Part shown: piece by piece, positions 43,153 to 51,800 of the stretch | Layout of the letters: every line of letters starts with the position of its first letter | Numbering within the stretch: the first letter of the stretch is position 1 | Assembly (NCBI RefSeq): GCF_030705305.1 | Contig: NZ_JAUZEE010000001.1 | Span: 744,001 to 808,000 of the forward strand | Length of the DNA: 64,000 nt | Source of the DNA: Leptothrix discophora | Lineage (GTDB): Bacteria > Pseudomonadota > Gammaproteobacteria > Burkholderiales > Burkholderiaceae_C | Reading direction: 5' to 3' | Made by a program: the position numbers and the translations under genes | Notes under the pieces: model-generated | Told to the model about the DNA's origin: nothing | Databases searched by the model: none | The model's input: the letters and a program-made list of their open reading frames with translations, nothing else

Positions 43153-43599
43153 ATGGATCGTCGCACCCTCATCCAGACCGCCAGCACCGCTGCGTTGGCC
43201 GCCTTCGCCACGGCCGCTGCCGCCCAGGCCAAGGACCCGCATGCGCACCACCATCACCACGGTGCCGGCATGAACGAGGCACTGGTCAGCTCGCTGAGCG
43301 CCTGCCTCATCACCGGCCAGGCCTGTCTGGCGCACTGCCTGGTGTTGCTGGGCCAGGGCGACAAGGAAATGGCCGCCTGCGCCCAGTCGGTCAACCAGAT
43401 GCTGGCGATCTGCGATGCGCTGCAGAAGGTCGCGATCCAGCAGGGCAGCATGCTCAAGGACCTGGCCAAGGTCGCGGCCAGGACCTGCGAAGCCTGCGAG
43501 AAGGAATGCAAGAAGCACGCGTCCAAGCATGCCGAGTGCAAGGCCTGCGCCGACAGCTGCGCGGACTGCCTGCAGCAGTGCAAGGCGGTCGGCGCCTGA
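43153..43599 (+). CDS. Csp1-like four-helix copper storage protein, exported
   Basis: A 148-residue protein with a twin-Arg signal (MDRRTLIQTAS...AAAAQA) and a mature four-helix bundle carrying 13 Cys (SAC, QAC, AHC, AAC, AIC, then a dense run RTCEAC, KEC, AECKAC, DSC, ADC, QQC). Methylosinus Csp1, which stores many Cu(I) ions inside its bundle, also has 13 Cys and a Tat signal. A His-rich linker (HAHHHHH) follows the signal. GGAGGA precedes the ATG. It follows the Crp/Fnr gene by 141 bases and converges on the OGT gene, 7 bases away. Together with the bufferin operon it points to copper stress in this organism's life. Confidence 0.92.
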   Translation: MDRRTLIQTASTAALAAFATAAAAQAKDPHAHHHHHGAGMNEALVSSLSACLITGQACLAHCLVLLGQGDKEMAACAQSVNQMLAICDALQKVAIQQGSMLKDLAKVAARTCEACEKECKKHASKHAECKACADSCADCLQQCKAVGA

Positions 43600-43606
43600 A
43601 CGCGCC

Positions 43607-45562
43607 TCAGCGCCGCAGCGCGCCGGACATCGCGTCGCGGGCGCCGCCCAGCTGGCTTTCGCGCCAGAGCGCGATCCAGATCGCTTCGAGGTTGCGCGTG
43701 TAGCCGTCGATGTCCAGCAGCGCGCTGGTCGGGCGGGCTGCGGCCAGCTTCTGCCGGCAGGCGGCGAGTTCGGCCGGCTGCTGGCCCAGACGGATCGCCA
43801 GGGCCTCGTAGTCGGCCACGCGGTGCGTGACCAGCTCGGGCAGGCCGGCCGCGTGCAGCAGGCTGCCGGCCACCCGCGACGGGAAGGACTGGCCGCTGTA
43901 GGTCAGCACCGGCAGGCCCGCCAGCAGCGCGTCCGATGCGGTGGTGTGGGCGTTGTACGGGTGCGTGTCGAGGAACAGGTCGGCCTGGCGGTAGCGCGCG
44001 AGGTGGTCCTCGACCCGCGGCACGCGCTGGGCAAACACCAGCCGATCGGGCGAGATGCCGGCGGCCTGCGCGGCCGCGCGCAGGTTGTGCTGCGAGGCGG
44101 CGCCGCGCGACATCAGCCACAGCACGCTGCCCGGCGTGGCGGCCAGGATGCGCATCCAGGTCGCAAACATCGGCGGCGAGATCTTGTAGTCGTGGTTGAA
44201 GGAGCAGAACACCACGCCGGTCTCGGGCAGGCCGCATTCGGCGCGCGTGGGCGTGCGCTCGGCGATCTCCAGGCCGGCGGCGGCCGGCAGGTAGTTGTCG
44301 GGCAGGTAGACCACCCGTTCGTCGCAATGCGCCTGGTGCTCGGGCGGGATGACGTGGCGGTCGGCCACGATCACGTCGATGTGCGGGTTGCCCAGCGTGC
44401 CGGGGTAGCCGAGGAAGTTGACGTGGACCGGCGCCGGGCGCTCCGAGAAGATCTCGTTGCGCGAGTCGGCCGTGTAGCCGGCCAGGTCGATGGCGATGTC
44501 GACCTCCAGCGCGCGCATCAGCCGGGCGATCTGCGGCGCGCTGAAGGGGCGCGCGTCGATGAAGCGGTCAAAGCTGCCCTGCATGCGCGCACGCAGCCGG
44601 CTGCCGTCGTCGATGCCCAGCGAGATCGCGATGGTCTCGAAACGACGGCGGTCGTGGCGCTCGAACACGCCGGCCATCAGGTGGCCGACCGGGTGCTCGC
44701 GCAGGTCGGGCGAGACGTAGGCGATGCGGATGCGGTCGTGCCGGTAGCGCTCGCCGCGCCACAGCGGTTCGCGGGTCGGGTAGCGCTGGCGCGAGAACAG
44801 CTGGGCGGCGCGCTGGTGGTCGGCCGCGTCGTCGGTGATGGCCATGAGCGCGAGCGACTTGCAGGTGCGCTTGCCGGCGCGCAGGCCCTCGACGATCTGC
44901 GTGCGCAGCTCGTCGAAACCGGTCCAGTCGCAGCGGTGCAGGCGCTCGTAGAGCAGCATGCCCGGGCCGTAGTCGTAGTCGGGGTTGATGGCCAGCAGCC
45001 GCTCGAACATCGCGGTCGCTTCCTCGCTGCGCTTGAAGTCGGTCAGCAGCACCGCGCAGTTGGCCAAGGCGGTCTCATGCTCCGGCTTGATCGCCAGCAC
45101 GCGCTCGAAGCGGGCCAGCGCCTCGGCGTGGCGCAGCATCTCGCGCAACAGGACACCGGAGTTGATCAGGACCTCGGTGAAGTCGGGCTGGACCGCAAGC
45201 GCGCGGTCGTAGCTGGCCAGCGCGGCGTCGCGCTCGCCGGCGCCCTGCAGTGCCGTGGCATGGGCGAACCACAGTGGCCCGTAGCCGGGCGCGAGCTGCA
45301 CGGCGCGGTCGAGCAGCGTCCGGGCAGCCGGCATGTCGGGCTGCTTGAGCAGGATCACGGCCAGCGAGTAGAGCCCGGCCGGATCGGCCGGCTGATCGAC
45401 CAGGTAGGCCTCCAGCAGCACCCGCGCACGGTCGAGCTCGCCGGCGTTCTGCAGCGTGATGGCCTGGATCAGCCGCTCGCGCGGATCCACGGCAGGCGCG
45501 GGCGCGGCCGCGGCGGTGGCGGCGACAGACGGGGGACGTGCTTCGAGGGTGGCGGCGGACAT
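43607..45562 (-). CDS. TPR-containing O-linked glycosyltransferase (GT41, SPINDLY/OGT-like)
   Basis: A 651-residue protein with about five TPR units (residues 45-215) followed by a full GT41 catalytic region: IAYVSPDLREHPVGHL with the expected catalytic His, AGYTADSRNEIFSERPAPV, FLGYPGTLG, FNHDYKI with the UDP-contact Lys, and HTTASDALLAGLPVLT. These match bacterial and eukaryotic O-GlcNAc transferases, which sugar-modify Ser/Thr of proteins. It starts at 45562 (MSAATLEARP), 275 bases after the stop of the giant Ser/Thr-rich protein on the same strand, which makes that protein the obvious acceptor. The catalytic family is firm; the acceptor is inferred. The gap 45563-45837 holds no gene or clear terminator. 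Confidence 0.92.
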   Translation of the reverse strand: MSAATLEARPPSVAATAAAAPAPAVDPRERLIQAITLQNAGELDRARVLLEAYLVDQPADPAGLYSLAVILLKQPDMPAARTLLDRAVQLAPGYGPLWFAHATALQGAGERDAALASYDRALAVQPDFTEVLINSGVLLREMLRHAEALARFERVLAIKPEHETALANCAVLLTDFKRSEEATAMFERLLAINPDYDYGPGMLLYERLHRCDWTGFDELRTQIVEGLRAGKRTCKSLALMAITDDAADHQRAAQLFSRQRYPTREPLWRGERYRHDRIRIAYVSPDLREHPVGHLMAGVFERHDRRRFETIAISLGIDDGSRLRARMQGSFDRFIDARPFSAPQIARLMRALEVDIAIDLAGYTADSRNEIFSERPAPVHVNFLGYPGTLGNPHIDVIVADRHVIPPEHQAHCDERVVYLPDNYLPAAAGLEIAERTPTRAECGLPETGVVFCSFNHDYKISPPMFATWMRILAATPGSVLWLMSRGAASQHNLRAAAQAAGISPDRLVFAQRVPRVEDHLARYRQADLFLDTHPYNAHTTASDALLAGLPVLTYSGQSFPSRVAGSLLHAAGLPELVTHRVADYEALAIRLGQQPAELAACRQKLAAARPTSALLDIDGYTRNLEAIWIALWRESQLGGARDAMSGALRR

Positions 45563-45837
45563 GCGCAGGGTGTCTTTCCAGCGCACGGGGGTGCGCCTGT
45601 ACACCCCGGATCTTGGCGAGCACCCGGCCGCCCGAAGCACGAAAAACGGGCTGGGGAGCGGGCCAGTTCGCGGCTTGCCCCACCAGGACGGACGCCGCGC
45701 CGCCCCTGGCCCGGCGCACCCGTGAGGCGTGCGGCGGACCAGGGGACGGACAGCGGCGTTCGAGGTGCCGGCCGGCGGCCGTTCTGTGACGGCTCGTCGG
45801 GCTCGGCGGCAGTTCCCTTCGCAGGATCAGTTCATGC

Positions 45838-48800
45838 TCAGATCAGCGGCGTGTTGCGCAGCTGGTCTTCCAGGCTGCTGTCGGGGGTGGGCAGGATGAC
45901 GGCGGCGTGGACCATCTGGCTGTCGGCCGCTGCGGTGTCGGCGGCGTGAGTCGCCGTCTCGTTCGCGGCGCCGGCAGCGGTCGGCGTGGCCGGTGTCTGC
46001 AGCAGGTGGTCCGGGGCTTCGACCAGGACGTCCTGCAGGCTGACGGGCACGGAGGTCGTCGTCGCCGCCACCGGGGCCGTCGCATCGACGCCGGTCTGCT
46101 TGGCGAACCACACGTCGGCCATCTGGTGCGACTGGCCGTCGACCGTCTGGTAGCTCGAGGTCAGGCCCAGCAGGTTGCCGTTCTCGACCGTCTGGCCCGT
46201 GACCGCATGCAGGTCCATCGAGACGATGCCCAGGTCGGCCAGGCTGCGCAGTTCGCCCGTGTCCGTGATGCCGTCGGCGTCACGGTCGACCCAGACCTTC
46301 AGCTCGCGGAAGGCGGCGTCGGACTGGCTCAGCTGACCGTCATGGTTGCTGTCGAGGTCGGCCATCGCGGCGTAGCCGGTGCCGGCGCGCTGGCCATTGG
46401 CCAGCTGCGTGCCGCCGCCGAACAGCTCGCGGCCGTCGGAGATCTGGCCGTCGCCGTTGAGGTCGCGCACCAGCAGGCCGTCGTTGCCGCCGACCCAGCC
46501 GGTCTTCTCGGCCGTGCCGCTGGCATCGACGTCGAAGGTCACGCCCTGGGCGGCCGCGACGGTCTGGATGCCGTTGCCGTCCAGGTCCAGCACGATCGGG
46601 GTGGCCGCGATCATGGCGTCGATCTGGGCGTTGCTCAGCACCGCCACGTCGGTGGTCTCGAAGGCGGCGATCTGGGCCGTCGTCATGGCCGCGATGTCGG
46701 CGGTCTGCAGCGCCACGACCTGCTCGGTCGTCAGTGCCACGACCGCGTCGGTCGACAGGTGGCTGATCTGGCTGGACGTGAAGGCCACGATCTGGTCGGT
46801 CGTCAGCGCCTGGATCTGGTCGGTGCTGAAGGCCGCCACCAGGCTGGTGTGCAGCGAGGCGAAGTCAGCGGTCGAGATGGCCGCGATGTCGGTGGTCTCG
46901 AGCGCCTGGAACTGCGTCGTCGACAGCGCCTGGAACTGCGCGGTCGTCAGCGCGACCATGTCGTCGGTGCTCAAGGCCACCAGCTGGTCGGTGGTCAGCA
47001 GCGTGACCTGCGTGGTCGACAGCGCCGCCACCTGCGCGGTCGTCAGCGCGTCGATCGCGTCGCTCGTCAGGGCCTGCAGCTGGGTGCTGCTGAGCGCGTT
47101 GAGCTGGTGGCTGGTGAGTGCCGCCACCTGTTCGGTGGTCAGCGCGGCGATCGCGTCGGTGCCCAGGCCGGCCAGGGCACCGGTCTTGAGGGCGGCCAGG
47201 TCGGCTGCCTCCAGGGCCTGGACCTGTTCGGTGGTCAGCGCGCCCAGCGCGGTCGAGCTCAGCGAGCCGGCCTGCGTGGTGGTCAGCGCGGCGAGGTCGT
47301 CGGTCTGGATCGCGGCGATCTGGTCGGTCGAGAAGGCACCCAGTTCGGCCGTCGTCAGGGCCGCAGCCTGGGCCGTGGTCAACGCGCCGATCTGGTCGCT
47401 GGTGAGCGCCCCGATCTGCGAGCTGGTGAAGGCCCGGATCTCCTGGGTCGTCAGCGCGGCGATGTCGTCGGTCGCGATGGCGGCGACCTGCGTGCTGGTC
47501 AGGGCGGCGACCTGGGCCGTCGTCAGGGCGGCGATCTGGGCGGTGGTCAGGGCCTCGATGCCGTCGGTCGTCAGGCCCTGCAGCGCGGCGGTCTTGATCG
47601 CGGCGAGGTCGGCGGTCTCGAGCGCCTGGACCTGGTCGGTCGTCAGCGCGCCAAGCTGGGTCGAGCTGAGGGCGGCCGCCTGCGCGCTGGTCAGCGCGGC
47701 GATCTGGCTGGTGCCCAGCGCACCGACCTGGTCACTGCCGAGGGCAGCGATCTGGGTGGTGCTCAGGTTGCCGACCTGGCTGGAGGTCAGGGCGCCGATC
47801 TGGTCGCTCGACAGCGCGGCCAGCTGGCTGCTGCCGAGGCTGCGGACCTGGGCCGTGCCGAGCGCGGCGATGTCGTCGGTGGCAATGGCGCCGACCTGGG
47901 TCGTCGTCAGCGCCGCCACCTGTGCGGCCGTCAGCGCGGCGGCCTGGGCGGTGGTCAGGGCGACGACGCCGTCGGTCGTCAGGCCTTGCAGGGCCGTGGT
48001 CTTGATGGCCGCCAGGTCGGCGGTCTCCAGCGCCTGGACCTGGTCGGTCGTCAGCGCGCCGACCTGGGTCGAGGTCAGCACCGCGGCCTGCGCACCGGTC
48101 AGTGCGGCGATGCCGGCGGTGGACAGCGCGGCCACCTGGTCGCTGCCGAGGGCGGCGATCTGGGCGGTCGACAGGCCGGCGACCTGGGCGGTGGTCAGCG
48201 CGCCGATCTGGTCGCTGCTGAGGGCGCCCAGCTGGGTCGAGCCGAGGCCGCGCAGCTGCGTGGTCGAGAGTGCGGCCAGGTCATCGGTGGCGATGGCGCC
48301 GACCTGGGTGCTGGTCAGCGCGGCCACCTGGGCGGAGGTCAGCGCCGCCGCCTGGGCGGTGGTCAGGGCCTCGATGCCGTCGGTCGTCAGGCCTTGCAGC
48401 GCAGCGGTCCGGATGGCGGCCAGGTCGGCCGTTTCCAGCGCCTGGACCTGATCGGTCGAGAGCGCACCGAGCTGGGTCGAGCTGAGACCGGCGGCCTGCA
48501 CCGCCGACAGCGCGGCGATGTTGGCGGTCGACAGCGCGCCGATCTGGTCGCTGCCCAGGGCGGCCAGCTGGGCCGTGCTCAGGCCGGGGATCTGCGCGGT
48601 GGTCAGGGCGGCGATCTGGTCGGTCGACAGCGCACCGAGCTGCGCCGAGGTCAGCGCGCGGATCTGCGCGGTGCCCAGGGCCGCGAGGTCATCGGTGGCG
48701 AGGGCGGCGACCTGGCCGGTCGTCAGCGCGGCCACCTGGGCAGTCGCGAGGGCGGCCACCTGGGCGGTGGTCAGCGCGTCGATGCCGGCCGTGTCGAGGG

Positions 48801-51800
48801 CCTGGAGCGCGGCCGTGCGCAGGGCGCGCAGGTCATCCGTCTCGAAGGCCTGGATCTGGTCGGTGCCAAGCGCGGCCAGCTGGCCCGAGGTCAGCGCGGC
48901 CGCCTGCGCGGTGCTGAGTGCGGCGATGTTGGTGGTCGACAGCGCGGCCACCTGATCGCTGCCGAGCTGGCCGATCTGGGTGGTGCTGAAGCCCGCGACC
49001 TGGGTCGTCGTCAGTGCGGCGATCTGGTCGGTCGACAGGGCACCGAGCTGCGCGCTGGTGAAGGCGCGCACCTGGGCCGAGCCGAGCGCGGCCAGGTCAT
49101 CCGTCGCGATCGCGGCCACCTGGGTGGTGGTCAGCGCGGCAACCTGTGCCGAGCTGAGCGCGGCGGCCTGCGCCGTGGTCAGCGCCTCGATCGCGGCGGT
49201 GCCCAGCGCCTGCAGGGCGGCGGTGCGGATGGCGCGCAGGTCGGCGGTCTCCAGGGCCTGGACCTGGTCGGTCGACAGCGCGGCGACCTGGGCCGAGCTG
49301 AGTGCGGCGGCCTGGGCGGTCGTCAGCGATGCCACGTCGGCGGTGTCGAGCGCCGCCACCTGGTCGGTGGTCAGCGCGCCGACCTGCGCGGTCGTCAGCG
49401 CGGCGATCTGGGCCGATCCGAGGGCGGCCACGACGTCGGTGCGCAGGGCCTGCAGCGCGGCGGTGCGGATGGCGGCCAGGTCCGCCGTCTCGAAGGACTG
49501 GATCTGGTCGCTGGTCAGCGCGGCGACCTGGGTGGAGGTCAGCGCGGCGGCCTGGAGCGAGGTCAGCGCGGCGATGTTGGCGGTGCCGAGCGCCGCGATC
49601 TGGTCACTGCCGAGGGCGGCCACCTGCGCGGTGCCGAGGGCCGCGACCTGGGCGGTGGTCAGCGCACCGATCTGGTCGCTGCTGAGGGCGCCGAGCTGGG
49701 TGCTGCCCAGCGCACGCACCTGGGCCGCGCTCATGACGGCGAGGTCGTCGGTGGCGATGGCCGCAACCTGGTCGGTCGTCAGGGCCGCCACCTGGGCCGA
49801 CGTCAGCGCAGCGGCCTGCGCGGTGGTCAGGGCCTCGATGCCGGCGGTGCCCAGGGCCTGCAGCACGCTGGTGCGGATGGCACGCAGGTCGGTGGTCTCG
49901 ATCGCCTGGACCTGGTCGGTGGTCAGGGCGGCCACCTGGGCCGAGGTCAGTGCAGCGGTCTGCGCCGAGGTCAGCGCGGCGATGTTGGCGGTCGACAGCG
50001 CGGCCACCTGGTCGCTGCCGAGGGCGGCGATCTGGGCGGTGCCCAGGCCGGGGATCTGGGCCGTCGTGAGCGAGGCGATCTGGTCGGTCGACAGGGCGCC
50101 CAGCTGGCCCGTGCCGAGGGCGCGGATCTGCGCCGTGCCCATCGCGGCGAGGTCATCGGTGGCGATGGCGGCGACCTGGGTCGTCGTCAGGCCGGCCACC
50201 TGGGCCGAGGTCAGCGCGGCGACCTGCGCCGTGCTCAGGGCCTCGATCGCGTCGGTGCCCATGGCCTGCAGCGCGGCGGTGCGGATGGCGCGCAGGTCGG
50301 CCGTCTCGAGCGCCTGGACCTGGGTGGTCGTGAAGGCGGCGACCTGGTCGGAGCTGAGCGCGGCGGTCTGGGCCGAGGTCAGCGCGGCGACGTTGTCGGT
50401 CGTCATCGAGGCGATCTGGTCGCTCGTCAGCGCGGCGATCTGGCGGGTCGACAGGCTGCCGATCTGGCTGCTGGTCAGGGCGTCGATCTGGGCGCTGCCG
50501 AGTGCGGCGACCTGGTCGGTGGTCAGCGCACGGATCTGCGCGGTGCCCATCGCGGCGAGGTCATCGGTGGCGATGGCGGCGACCTGGGTGGTCGTCAGCG
50601 CGGCCACCTGCGAGGAGGTCAGCGCGGCGACCTGGGCGGTGCTCAGCGCGTCGATCGCGTCGGTGCCCAGGGCCTGCAGCACGCTGGTGCGGATGGCGCG
50701 CAGGTCGGCGGTCTCGATCGCCTGGATCTGGTCGGTCGCGAGCGCGGCAAGCTGCGACGAGTTCAGCGCGGCGGCCTGGGCAGACGACAGCGCGGCGAGG
50801 TGGTCGGTGCCGAGCGCGGCGACCTGGTCGCTGCTGAGCGCGGCGACCTGGGTGGTGCTGAGCCCGCCGATCTGGCCGGTCGTCAGCGCGCCGATCTGGT
50901 CGGTCGACAGGGCGCCGACCTGCGCGGTGCCGAGCGCACGGATCTGCGCGGTGCCCATCACGGCGAGGTCATCGGTGGCGATGGCGCCAACCTGGGTGGT
51001 CGTCAGCGCGGCGACCTGGGCGGAGGTCAGCGCGGCGGCCTGGGCGGTGCTCAGGGCCTGGACGGCATCGGTGCCGAGCGCCTGCAGCGTGGCGGTGCGC
51101 ATGGCGCGCAGGTCGGCGGTCTCCAGGGCCTGGATCTGGTCGGTGCTCAGTGCGGCGGCCTGGGCCGAACCGAGCGCCGCAACCTGCGCCGATGTCAGCG
51201 CCGCGATGTTGCCGCTGGACAGGGCCGCCACCTGGGCGGTGTCGAGCGCGGCGATCTGGCCGGTCGACATGCCGGCGATCTGGGCCGAGGTCAGCGCGCC
51301 GAGCTGGTCGCTGGACAGGGCCGCGAGCTGCGCGGTCGTCAGGGCACGCACCTGGGCCGTGCCGAGCGCGGCGAAGTCATCGGTGGCGATGGCGGCGATC
51401 TGGCTGGTCGTCAGCGCGGCCACCTGGGCCGAGCTGAGGGCGGCCGCCTGGGCGGTGGTCAGCGCATCGATGGCATCGGTGCCGAGCGCGGCCAGCGCGC
51501 TGGTGCGGATGGCACGCAGGTCGGCGGTCTCGAGGGCTTGGATCTGGTCGGTGGTCAGCGCGCCAAGCTGCGACGAGGACAGCGCGGCGGCCTGCACCGA
51601 ACTGAGCGCGGCGATGTTGTCAGTGCCGAGGGCGGCCAGCTGGGCCGTCGTCAGCGCGCCGACCTGGGCGGTCGACAGGGCGCCGACCTGGGCCGTGCTG
51701 AGCACGCCCACGGCATCGGTGGACAGCGATTGAAGCGCCGCGGTGCGGATGGCGCGCAGGTCGGCCGTCTCCATCAGCTGGATCTGGTCGCTGGTCAGGG

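Noticed and set aside
45838..46611. Calling the giant protein an RTX toxin
   Set aside because: No glycine-rich nonapeptide RTX repeats are present. The Asp loops are EF-hand-like, and nothing suggests a pore-forming or enzymatic toxin domain.
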